Shown here one piece after another: positions 1 to 4,860 of a stretch of DNA of 9,478 nt. The DNA lies in NCBI GenBank assembly GCA_964637725.1, contig CAZWXH010000068.1, positions 1 to 9,478 of the forward strand, written 5' to 3'. The notes below the pieces were generated by a model. The model was not told the DNA's origin. It was given only the letters and a program-made list of their open reading frames with translations, and ran no database searches. This stretch comes from CAZWXH01 sp964637725 (GTDB taxonomy: Bacteria > Bacillota_I > Bacilli_A > Erysipelotrichales > Coprobacillaceae). Numbering within the stretch: position 1 is the stretch's first letter; every line of letters starts with the position of its first letter. A program made the position numbers and the translations under genes.

Positions 1-22
1 CTCCCAACTGAGCTAAACCTCC
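1..22 (-). tRNA. tRNA gene, 5' part only, cut by window edge
   Basis: Read on the minus strand from 22, the sequence is GGAGGTTTAGCTCAGTTGGG followed by AG. This fits a tRNA 5' end: a 7-nt acceptor strand (GGAGGTT), T8-A9, a GCTC D-stem and an AGTTGGGAG D-loop. The anticodon lies outside the window. From memory the acceptor and D-arm resemble Bacillus-type tRNA-Val, but the identity cannot be decided here. A good promoter lies about 20 bases upstream, so this may be the first gene of a tRNA cluster. Confidence 0.88.
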
Positions 23-42
23 GTTTGTCTTAACGCTTACTT

Positions 43-72
43 ATAATACCATATCCGACTTTTTTAAGTCAA
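43..72 (-). promoter_or_regulatory. Promoter of the tRNA gene
   Basis: On the minus strand there is a -35 box TTGACT (72-67), an 18-nt spacer and a -10 box TATTAT (48-43). The -10 is preceded by TGG, giving an extended -10 motif. The predicted start, near 36, leaves only a short leader before the tRNA at 22. The promoter begins directly after the U-tract of the pgi terminator, so the tRNA is probably transcribed independently of pgi. Confidence 0.75.
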
Positions 73-75
73 GAC

Positions 76-108
76 AAAAATAAAAAGAAGTGAATTTCTT
101 CACTTCTT
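76..108 (-). terminator. Rho-independent terminator of the yugI-pgi operon
   Basis: On the minus strand a perfect 10-bp stem, AAGAAGTGAA/TTCACTTCTT (108-99 and 94-85), is closed by a GAAA tetraloop and followed by TTTATTTTT. The stem starts inside the pgi stop codon (109-107). There is no U-tract on the plus strand, so it acts on the pgi transcript only. Confidence 0.92.
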
Positions 109-1387
109 AAGCACCTGGTTTTCCTAATAACTTAAACATATTCTTTTTATAGACTTCAACACCAGGTTGATTAAATGGGTTAACATCCAATAAATAAACT
201 GACATTGCACATGCGATTTCAAAGAAATAGATCATATAACCATATGCTGTTGGTGTTAATTCATCAAGAGTAAGTTGGATGTTAGGAACATTTCCAGTAT
301 TGACATGAGCATCAATAGTTCCTTCACATGCTTTCTTATTTACATAATCAACAGTTTTCCCAGCTAAATAATTTAAACTATCTAAATCATCTTTATCACT
401 AGGGATTTCTAAATCAGCAATTGGTTTTTCGATTTTCATGACTGTTTCATAAAGAACTTTAGTTCCTTCTTGAATAAATTGACCTAAAGAATGTAAGTCA
501 GTTGAAAAAGTTGCACTTGTTGGTAAAATTCCTTTTTCTTCTTTTCCTTCTGATTCTCCAAATAATTGTTTCCACCATTCAGCAGTCATCGCAAGTTGTA
601 ATTCATATGTTACAAACATTTCAGCTGAATATCCTTGTTTAGATAGTAATTGTCTTGCTAAAGCATATTGGTATGCCTCATTTGTTAATAAGTCAGGATT
701 GTTATATTTTTCTCTAGCCTTATTAGCACCGTTCATCATTGCATCAACATCAATTCCAGCCATTGCGATTGGGAATAATCCAACTGCAGTTAATACAGAG
801 AATCTTCCGCCAACGTCATCAGGAACTACAAATGTTGTATAACCTTCATTAGTTGCTAATGTTTTTAAAGCACCTTTGTTTTTATCTGTTGTCGCAACAA
901 TTCTTTTTCTTGCAATTTCTTTACCTTTTGTTTGTTCTAATAAATCTTTAAAGATTCTAAATGCAATTGATGTTTCAGTTGTTGTTCCTGATTTAGAAAT
1001 AACATTAATCGCAAATTCTTTATCTTTTACATATTCTTTAACTTGTGCTAAATAATTTGATGAAAATGTATTACCTACATAAATAATTTGAACATCTTGA
1101 GTAGGGAACAATCCATTAAGTGCTTCAATAGCAGCTCTTGCTCCTAAATAAGAACCGCCAATTCCACATACTAATAAAACATCAATTTCATCTTTTAATT
1201 CAGCTACTTTTGTTTTAATGTTTAAAACTTCTTCTTTGTCATAGTTAACTGGTAAATCAACCCAACCAAGAAAATCATTCCCTTTTCCAGTTTTGTTATG
1301 GATCATATCGTGGATAGAAGCCACTTGTTCTTTATATGCATCCATGCTTTCAGTTAGTTTTGCTTTTGATAAATCAACTTTAATCAT
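107..1387 (-). CDS. pgi: Glucose-6-phosphate isomerase
   Basis: Cytosolic enzyme interconverting glucose 6-phosphate and fructose 6-phosphate in glycolysis and gluconeogenesis. The 426-residue protein shows the family's landmarks: a GIGGSYLGARA loop near residue 75, KSGTTTET near 130, the PGI signature DDVGGRFSVLTAVGLFP near 190, the QEG catalytic glutamate region, and the C-terminal signature NPFNQPGVEVYKK near 410 with the catalytic lysine. The length is slightly below the usual 445-450 for Firmicutes, but no motif is missing. Two adjacent ATGs (1390 and 1387) follow AAGGAGGAAGA. I chose the second, 7 bases from GGAGG; the first is only 4 away. An in-frame upstream ATG at 1423 lies inside yugI and has no ribosome binding site. 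The start overlaps the yugI stop, so translation is probably coupled. It shares the yugI promoter and ends in a strong terminator. Confidence 0.97.
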   Translation of the reverse strand: MIKVDLSKAKLTESMDAYKEQVASIHDMIHNKTGKGNDFLGWVDLPVNYDKEEVLNIKTKVAELKDEIDVLLVCGIGGSYLGARAAIEALNGLFPTQDVQIIYVGNTFSSNYLAQVKEYVKDKEFAINVISKSGTTTETSIAFRIFKDLLEQTKGKEIARKRIVATTDKNKGALKTLATNEGYTTFVVPDDVGGRFSVLTAVGLFPIAMAGIDVDAMMNGANKAREKYNNPDLLTNEAYQYALARQLLSKQGYSAEMFVTYELQLAMTAEWWKQLFGESEGKEEKGILPTSATFSTDLHSLGQFIQEGTKVLYETVMKIEKPIADLEIPSDKDDLDSLNYLAGKTVDYVNKKACEGTIDAHVNTGNVPNIQLTLDELTPTAYGYMIYFFEIACAMSVYLLDVNPFNQPGVEVYKKNMFKLLGKPGA

Positions 1388-1761
1388 CATTCTTCCTCCT
1401 TGATAATTCCTAAATGAATCCATTCAGGTAATTTTTGTTCTAATGAACGAAATCCTAAAGGTGTTTCTTGAATCTTTTCCCTTTGACTTTTGTAAGCACG
1501 TTTATATTTTCTCTTGACTGTTTCAACAGCTTTTAAAGAAAGTTTGGCTTGGTGAGTGACTTCATCTATATCAATAACTTTGACACGAATCACTTCCCCG
1601 ACTTTTACAAAGCTTTCAACACTTCTGACAAACTTATCAGATATTTCTGATATATGAATAAGACCAGAAGATTGATCAGGTAATGATGCAAAAGCACCAT
1701 AAGGTTGAATTCCAGTAATGGTCACGTCTATGATATCACCTATTTGTACACGTTGTTCCAT
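1387..1761 (-). CDS. yugI: S1-domain RNA-binding protein, YugI/CvfD (general stress protein 13) family
   Basis: Small protein of 124 residues. A single S1 domain spans about residues 5-77, running from VQIGDIIDVTITGIQPYGAF through GLIHISEIS to AKLSLKAVE. A basic stretch (KRKYKRAYKSQREK) and a short tail ending GFRSLEQKLPEWI follow. This one-S1-domain layout matches Bacillus GSP13/YugI and pneumococcal CvfD, RNA- or ribosome-associated proteins linked to stress and post-transcriptional control. The exact target here is unknown. The start was set at ATG 1761 because GGAGGG lies 7 bases upstream; an upstream in-frame ATG at 1779 precedes that site and is rejected. It is the first gene of an operon with pgi, and its stop codon overlaps the pgi start. 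The yugI-pgi association is also known from Bacillus, which supports the assignment. Confidence 0.9.
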   Translation of the reverse strand: MEQRVQIGDIIDVTITGIQPYGAFASLPDQSSGLIHISEISDKFVRSVESFVKVGEVIRVKVIDIDEVTHQAKLSLKAVETVKRKYKRAYKSQREKIQETPLGFRSLEQKLPEWIHLGIIKEEE

Positions 1762-1783
1762 TTCTAGCCCTCCAATCACTGAG

Positions 1784-1812
1784 ATTATATCACAAACTAT
1801 TTTGACTTAAAA
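1784..1812 (-). promoter_or_regulatory. Promoter of the yugI-pgi operon
   Basis: On the minus strand a perfect TATAAT (1789-1784) is preceded by TGA, giving the extended form TGATATAAT. The -35 region at 17-nt spacing is weak (TTTTAA, 1812-1807), as tolerated by extended -10 promoters. The leader to the yugI start would be about 15-17 bases and contains the GGAGGG site. It lies back to back with the nifU promoter. Confidence 0.7.
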
Positions 1813-1831
1813 GTGAAAATCAATCATGTTA

Positions 1832-1860
1832 CTTTTATATTTTGAAATTTATGGTATAAT
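1832..1860 (+). promoter_or_regulatory. Promoter of the nifU-mscL pair
   Basis: A perfect TATAAT (1855-1860) is preceded by TGG, an extended -10. The -35 region at 17-nt spacing (CTTTTA) is weak. The predicted start near 1867 gives a leader of about 19 bases that carries AGGAGG. Confidence 0.72.
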
Positions 1861-1885
1861 ATGTAGGCGTATAGGAGGAATAGTT

Positions 1886-2110
1886 ATGGATTTAGAAGCA
1901 GAAATTAAAAAAGTAATTGAAAAATTAAGACCATATTTACAACGTGATGGTGGAGATATAGAATTCAAAAGTTTTGAAGAAGGAATTGTTTATGTGCAAA
2001 TGCACGGGGCATGTGCAGGATGTACAATGTTAGATTCCACATTAAAAGATGGCGTTGAACAAATTTTAATTGAAGAAGTGCCTGGAGTGTTGGAGGTGCA
2101 AGCTATATAA
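1886..2110 (+). CDS. NifU C-terminal-domain protein, Fe-S cluster scaffold/carrier
   Basis: A 74-residue protein made only of the NifU C-terminal (Nfu) domain. It has the family's RPYLQRDGGDIEF segment (residues 15-27) and the cluster-binding pair C43-x-x-C46 in GACAGCTMLDSTLK, ending with the usual EEVPGV. Such proteins bind a [4Fe-4S] cluster between two subunits and pass it to apo-enzymes in the cytosol; Bacillus YutI is the closest described type. It lacks the N-terminal IscU-like and A-type domains of larger NifU or NfuA proteins. The start is ATG 1886, 7 bases after AGGAGG. An in-frame ATG at 1826 lies upstream of the -10 box and cannot be on the transcript. The last base of the TAA stop is the first base of the mscL ATG. 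Confidence 0.92.
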   Translation: MDLEAEIKKVIEKLRPYLQRDGGDIEFKSFEEGIVYVQMHGACAGCTMLDSTLKDGVEQILIEEVPGVLEVQAI

Positions 2111-2538
2111 TGAAGAAGTTTCTCAATGATTTTAAAGAATTTGCGATGAAAGGCAATGTCCTTGATATGGCTGTCGGAGTTATTATTGGTGGTGCTTTTG
2201 GAAAAATAGTATCATCACTAGTGAATGATATGATTATGCCTATTGTTACTTTTTTAACTGGAAAAACTGATTTCACACAACTTTCAATTGTTTTAAAAGA
2301 GCCAATTGTTGATGCCGCTGGTAAGGCTAGTGGTGGAGTTTCTATTATGTATGGAAGTTTCCTACAAAATGTGATTGATTTTTTGATCATTGCGTTGGTT
2401 ATTTTTATTATGTTGAGATTTGTTACAAAACTTTCTCATCTTCGTAAAAAAGAAGAAGAGGAAGCTAAAGAAGAAGCAAAAGGACCAACTTCTGAAGAAC
2501 TTCTTACTGAGATTAGAGATTTATTAAAAGAAAAATAA
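2110..2538 (+). CDS. mscL: Large-conductance mechanosensitive channel MscL
   Basis: Homopentameric membrane channel that opens under high membrane tension and releases solutes during hypo-osmotic shock. The 142-residue protein has the standard layout. It starts with an N-terminal amphipathic segment (KKFLNDFKEFAMKGNVLDMAVGV). TM1 covers about 17-45 and includes the gating, glycine-rich VIIGGAFGKIVSSLVNDMIMP. An extracellular loop of about 40 residues follows, then TM2 at about 86-106 (NVIDFLIIALVIFIMLRF). The C-terminal helix is highly charged (RKKEEEEAKEEAK, then SEELLTEIRDLLKEK). Its ATG overlaps the nifU stop as TAATG. The only Shine-Dalgarno-like site, GGAGG at 2092-2096, is 13 bases away, longer than optimal, so initiation probably depends on ribosomes finishing nifU. 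No hairpin terminator is visible after the stop. Confidence 0.96.
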   Translation: MKKFLNDFKEFAMKGNVLDMAVGVIIGGAFGKIVSSLVNDMIMPIVTFLTGKTDFTQLSIVLKEPIVDAAGKASGGVSIMYGSFLQNVIDFLIIALVIFIMLRFVTKLSHLRKKEEEEAKEEAKGPTSEELLTEIRDLLKEK

Positions 2539-2541
2539 AAA

Positions 2542-2563
2542 TTGAGAAAAATTTGAGAAAAAT
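2542..2563 (+). repeat. Exact tandem 11-bp repeat TTGAGAAAAAT x2
   Basis: Two adjacent perfect copies of TTGAGAAAAAT (2542-2552 and 2553-2563) lie just after the mscL stop and upstream of an extended -10 promoter. The 11-bp period is about one helical turn, so a protein could contact both copies on the same DNA face. Whether it is a binding site or chance in AT-rich DNA is not known. Confidence 0.7.
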
Positions 2564-2572
2564 AATTAGAAA

Positions 2573-2600
2573 TATGTGTTATAATTTTAGTATGTGTTAT
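2573..2600 (+). repeat. Direct repeat TATGTGTTAT, two copies 18 bp apart
   Basis: TATGTGTTAT occurs at 2573-2582 and again at 2591-2600. The first copy supplies the TGT of the extended -10 element at 2577-2585; the second falls just around that promoter's predicted start. It could be a duplicated regulatory site or an old duplication of the promoter core. Confidence 0.6.
2577..2585 (+). promoter_or_regulatory. Extended -10 promoter upstream of the small ORF and metK (distal)
   Basis: TGT followed by a perfect TATAAT (2580-2585) forms an extended -10 element. No good -35 is present at 17 nt; the nearest TTGAGA (2553-2558) is 21 nt away and belongs to the tandem repeat. The start would be near 2592, inside the second TATGTGTTAT copy. 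Confidence 0.5.
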
Positions 2601-2605
2601 TCTGC

Positions 2606-2634
2606 TTGCAATGTGAGAAAATATCACATATAAT
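2606..2634 (+). promoter_or_regulatory. Proximal promoter for small ORF, S-box leader and metK
   Basis: TTGCAA (2606-2611), a 17-nt spacer and a perfect TATAAT (2629-2634) make one of the best sigma-A-type promoters in the window. The start is predicted near 2641. I found no convincing promoter between here and the riboswitch at 2834, so the metK transcript probably begins here or at the distal promoter and includes the 41-residue ORF in its leader. Confidence 0.65.
2611..2629. promoter_or_regulatory. Operator-like palindrome filling the proximal promoter spacer
   Basis: ATGTGA (2611-2616) and TCACAT (2624-2629) are perfect inverted 6-bp arms separated by GAAAATA. The first base is the last base of the -35 box and the last base is the first of the -10 box, so the palindrome occupies exactly the spacer. 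A protein bound here would block RNA polymerase. The arms resemble CRP/FNR-type half-sites (TGTGA/TCACA), but the central gap is 7, not 6. The bound factor is unknown. Confidence 0.45.
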
Positions 2635-2698
2635 ATCTAAAGTCTTCTCTTGTAGAATAATGTTACAATATGCGGTTAAACTATTATTGGTGAGACTG

Positions 2699-2824
2699 AT
2701 GAAAACAAGAAAGCAAGAGCAATATAAAATTGCGGCAATCCTATATGACTTAGGATTAGAAATGGAACTTATAGAAGCGATGACTTCTTTAAGTCAAGAA
2801 GAACTAACAAAATTATATCAATAA
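2699..2824 (+). CDS. Putative 41-residue small protein upstream of the metK riboswitch
   Basis: I do not recognise a named family. From ATG 2699 the peptide has 41 residues: a basic, polar start (MKTRKQEQYK), then a helical stretch with regular hydrophobic spacing (IAAILYDLGLEMELIEAMT), then SLSQEELTKLYQ. The pattern LGL-x3-LIEAMTSLSQEEL looks like a helix-turn-helix-type or degenerate C-terminal segment seen in Rpn/transposase-like nucleases, so it may be a remnant; this is recalled resemblance only. GGTGAG lies 4 bases before the ATG, a modest ribosome binding site. Longer in-frame starts at 2594 and 2660 lack one, and 2594 lies upstream of the proximal promoter. It ends 9 bases before the S-box P1 stem. 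It may be a real small protein, a leader peptide or untranslated. Confidence 0.4.
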   Translation: MKTRKQEQYKIAAILYDLGLEMELIEAMTSLSQEELTKLYQ

Positions 2825-2833
2825 CAAAAAAAG

Positions 2834-2963
2834 CTCTTATTAAGAACCACGAGATGAGGATCTATGACGTGGTGGCAACCCTTTTATAAGAAGGTGCCCA
2901 ACCAAGCAAGTTTACTTGAACAATAAGAGGAAGCATTAAGCTTTCCTCTTGAAAGCTTTTTTT
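2834..2963 (+). promoter_or_regulatory. SAM-I (S-box) riboswitch controlling metK
   Basis: Transcriptional off-switch binding S-adenosylmethionine. P1 pairs CTCTTATT (2834-2841) with AATAAGAG (2922-2929). P2 pairs ACCACG (2846-2851) with CGTGGT (2868-2873), enclosing a small AGAT/ATCT hairpin. The conserved core TATGA...GGCAACC (2864-2880) is present, followed by P3 (CCTT...AAGG with GGTGC, to about 2897) and a P4 region ending CTTGAAC. With SAM, P1 forms and the terminator at 2938-2963 folds. Without SAM, the 3' strand of P1 (AAGAGGAAGC, 2925-2934) can instead pair with GCTTTCCTCTT (2940-2950), with one bulge, as antiterminator. All three alternative helices are visible, so the assignment is firm. 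It gives feedback control of SAM synthase by its product. Confidence 0.95.
2938..2963 (+). terminator. Riboswitch-controlled terminator before metK
   Basis: AAGCTTTC (2938-2945) and GAAAGCTT (2951-2958) form a perfect 8-bp stem with a CTCTT loop, ending in a run of seven T (2957-2963). Its 5' arm and loop are shared with the antiterminator of the S-box leader, so it is conditional: formed when SAM is bound. Confidence 0.92.
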
Positions 2964-2986
2964 ATTGAAATATGGGAGGAAAGAAA

Positions 2987-4129
2987 ATGGAAAAGATTTT
3001 ATTTACTTCTGAATCTGTTTCAGAAGGACATCCAGACAAAGTCTGTGATCAAATTAGTGATGCAATTCTTGATGCTTGTTTAGCTCAAGATCCTACATCT
3101 CGAGTTGCATGTGAAGTATTTGCGACAACAAATCTTGTTGTTATTGGGGGAGAAATCACGACCAATGCACATGTTGATTATGAAGCAATAGCTAGAGAAG
3201 TATTAAGAGAAATCGGTTATACTCGTTCTGATTTAGGGATTGATTGTGATCATTGTCGTATTGAGTTAGTCATTGATACACAATCTAGTGACATCGCTTT
3301 AGGTACCAATACAGATGTTGGTGGAGCTGGAGATCAAGGAATTATGTTTGGCTATGCATGTAATGAAACTGAAGGGTATATGCCTTTGCCAGTTTCGATT
3401 GCACATCATTTGGTACGTTATGCGACAGAAAAAAGACATGGTGGAGAATTCAAATGGGCTCGTCCTGATATGAAGTCACAGGTGACTATTGATTATAGTG
3501 ATCTTAACAATCCTAAAATAGATACTATTTTAATGTCAATTCAACATGATGATGACTATGATGAACAAATATTTAAGGATTATATTAAAAATACAATCAT
3601 GAAGGATGTTGTAAAAAAATACGATATGAATACTGATTATAAAGTATATATTAATCCAACTGGACGTTTTGTGATTGGTGGACCTCATGGTGATACTGGT
3701 CTTACTGGTAGAAAAATAATCGTTGATACATACGGTGGTACGGCAAGACATGGTGGAGGTGCATTTTCTGGAAAAGATCCTTCAAAGGTTGATAGAAGTG
3801 CTGCCTATATGGCAAGATATATGGCTAAGAATATTGTAGCTGCAGGACTTTGTGATCGTATTGAAATTCAATTATCATATGCTATTGGTGTTAAAGAACC
3901 AACAAGCATCTATATTGAAACTTATGGTACTGAAAAAGTAAGTAAAAACATTATTCTAGAAGCTATAAAGAAAGAATTTAATCTTACACCTCAAGGTATT
4001 ATTAATACTTTAGCATTATTAAGACCAATCTATGCAACAACCGCTGTATATGGTCATTTTGGTAGAGGAGATAAGAATCTTCCTTGGGAAGAATTGAATA
4101 AAGTAGAAGAATTAAAAAAATATTTATAA
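2987..4129 (+). CDS. metK: S-adenosylmethionine synthase (methionine adenosyltransferase)
   Basis: Makes SAM from methionine and ATP in the cytosol, releasing phosphate and diphosphate. The 380-residue protein is close to the family's usual 380-400. Clear motifs are GHPDK at 14-18 (His15 and Asp17 at the active site), GAGDQGIMFGYA from 113, GRFVIGGPHGDTGLTGRKIIVDTYGG in the middle, and the phosphate-binding GGGAFSGKDPSKVDRSAAY near 255. The usual QSPDIA reads QSSDIA here, a mild substitution. The start at ATG 2987 is supported by GGGAGGA at 2974-2980; an in-frame ATG at 2972 precedes that site. Expression is governed by the S-box leader directly upstream. It is followed at once by its own terminator, so it is the last gene of its transcript. 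Confidence 0.98.
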   Translation: MEKILFTSESVSEGHPDKVCDQISDAILDACLAQDPTSRVACEVFATTNLVVIGGEITTNAHVDYEAIAREVLREIGYTRSDLGIDCDHCRIELVIDTQSSDIALGTNTDVGGAGDQGIMFGYACNETEGYMPLPVSIAHHLVRYATEKRHGGEFKWARPDMKSQVTIDYSDLNNPKIDTILMSIQHDDDYDEQIFKDYIKNTIMKDVVKKYDMNTDYKVYINPTGRFVIGGPHGDTGLTGRKIIVDTYGGTARHGGGAFSGKDPSKVDRSAAYMARYMAKNIVAAGLCDRIEIQLSYAIGVKEPTSIYIETYGTEKVSKNIILEAIKKEFNLTPQGIINTLALLRPIYATTAVYGHFGRGDKNLPWEELNKVEELKKYL

Positions 4130-4148
4130 GCTCCTATCGGAGCTTTTT
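4128..4148 (+). terminator. Rho-independent terminator of metK
   Basis: AAGCTCC (4128-4134) pairs with GGAGCTT (4139-4145) around a TATC loop, followed by T residues and another T run at 4151-4156. The stem begins inside the metK stop codon. Confidence 0.9.
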
Positions 4149-4168
4149 CATTTTTTAACATCATATAG

Positions 4169-4197
4169 GTGTAATTTGATTGTATTTATTGTATAAT
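4169..4197 (+). promoter_or_regulatory. Probable promoter of hpf
   Basis: A perfect TATAAT (4192-4197) lies 24 bases before the hpf start. The -35 region at 17-nt spacing, GTGTAA (4169-4174), is a poor match to TTGACA. The -10 is preceded by TTG, not the TGn form. In Bacillus the hpf homologue is stress- and stationary-phase induced by alternative sigma factors; I cannot show such a motif here. Confidence 0.55.
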
Positions 4198-4221
4198 ATA
4201 ATTATCAAAGGAGGAATATTT

Positions 4222-4755
4222 ATGAAAGTTATTGTAAGAGGAAAAAATATTCAACTGACTGAAGGAATTGAGTCAAAAATCAACAAAAAATTGAGCATGC
4301 TTGATAAGTACTTTATCATGAGTGAAAATGTTGAAGCAAAAGTGTTGATTAGAACTTATCCAATAGGTCAAAAAATTGAAGTGACTATTCCAACAGAATA
4401 TGTATTATTAAGAGCAGAAGAAATTGATGGCGACCTTTATAATGCAATTGACTTAGTCATTGATAAGTTAGAAAGACAAATAAGAAAGTATAAGACGAGA
4501 TTAAATAGAAAATCTAAAGATAATAAACTCGCATTTAATATCGCTTCTATTCAACCTTTAGAAAAGGAAGAAGAAGATATTATCGTTAAGACAAAATCGA
4601 TTAATCCTAAACCAATGGATATGGAAGAAGCGATTATGCAAATGGAAATGATTGGTCATTCATTCTTTGTTTATAAGGACACTGAAACAAGTTTAATTAG
4701 TGTTGTTTATAAACGTCATGAAGGAGATTATGGACTGATCGAAACAGAAGAATAG
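4222..4755 (+). CDS. hpf: Ribosome hibernation promoting factor, long form (HPF/YvyD family)
   Basis: Binds the 30S subunit in stationary phase or stress and causes 100S ribosome dimers, silencing translation and protecting ribosomes. The 177-residue length marks it as long HPF. The N-terminal S30AE domain covers about 1-100 (MKVIVRGKNIQLTEGIESKI, then DLYNAIDLVIDKLERQIRKYKTRL). A charged linker with EKEEED follows, and then the C-terminal dimerisation domain at about 122-175 (KTKSINPKPMDMEEAIMQME, GHSFFVYKDTETSLISVVYKR, DYGLIE). The start at ATG 4222 lies 7 bases after AAAGGAGG; an upstream in-frame ATG at 4180 has no such site and overlaps the promoter. It is a single-gene unit between the metK terminator and its own. 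Confidence 0.97.
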   Translation: MKVIVRGKNIQLTEGIESKINKKLSMLDKYFIMSENVEAKVLIRTYPIGQKIEVTIPTEYVLLRAEEIDGDLYNAIDLVIDKLERQIRKYKTRLNRKSKDNKLAFNIASIQPLEKEEEDIIVKTKSINPKPMDMEEAIMQMEMIGHSFFVYKDTETSLISVVYKRHEGDYGLIETEE

Positions 4756-4767
4756 TTAAGATGATTT

Positions 4768-4792
4768 AAGACACTTGAAAAAGTGTCTTTTT
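4768..4792 (+). terminator. Rho-independent terminator of hpf
   Basis: A perfect 9-bp stem AAGACACTT/AAGTGTCTT (4768-4776 and 4781-4789) has a GAAA loop and a short T tail. About 40 bases later lies the opposing terminator of the convergent gene; nothing else is seen in the gap. Confidence 0.88.
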
Positions 4793-4832
4793 GTATAACA
4801 AGAATTGAATGCGTAAAGTTTTTGTGTTCAAT

Positions 4833-4860
4833 AAAAAAAGACCATTTCATTATGATCTTT
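4833..4860 (-). terminator. Rho-independent terminator of the radical SAM gene
   Basis: On the minus strand AAAGATCAT (4860-4852) pairs with ATGGTCTTT (4845-4837), with one T-G wobble. It has a 6-nt loop and continues into seven T (4839-4833). The 5' arm encodes the last residues of the protein, and the stop codon (4852-4850) sits at the stem-loop junction. Confidence 0.82.

Noticed and set aside
1635..1652. Perfect inverted repeat TATCAGA-TATT-TCTGATA inside yugI
   Set aside because: It lies mid-gene in a conserved S1-domain segment, far from any start, and has no U-tract; codon constraint in AT-rich DNA explains it.
2103..2627. Minus-strand open frames opposite mscL
   Set aside because: They are mirror frames of a clear conserved gene, without ribosome binding sites or recognisable domains.
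2611..2634. ATGTGA/TCACAT hairpin as the mscL terminator
   Set aside because: The stem is only 6 AT-rich base pairs and is followed by ATAATATC, not a T run; it fits an operator better.
2834..2963. SMK box (SAM-III) or T-box leader for metK
   Set aside because: The P1/P2/GGCAACC core and the terminator architecture are those of SAM-I, and no T-box sequence is present.
3536..3751. Minus-strand open frame opposite metK
   Set aside because: Low-complexity Ile/Ser/Thr-rich translation, no start signal, fully inside a conserved enzyme gene.
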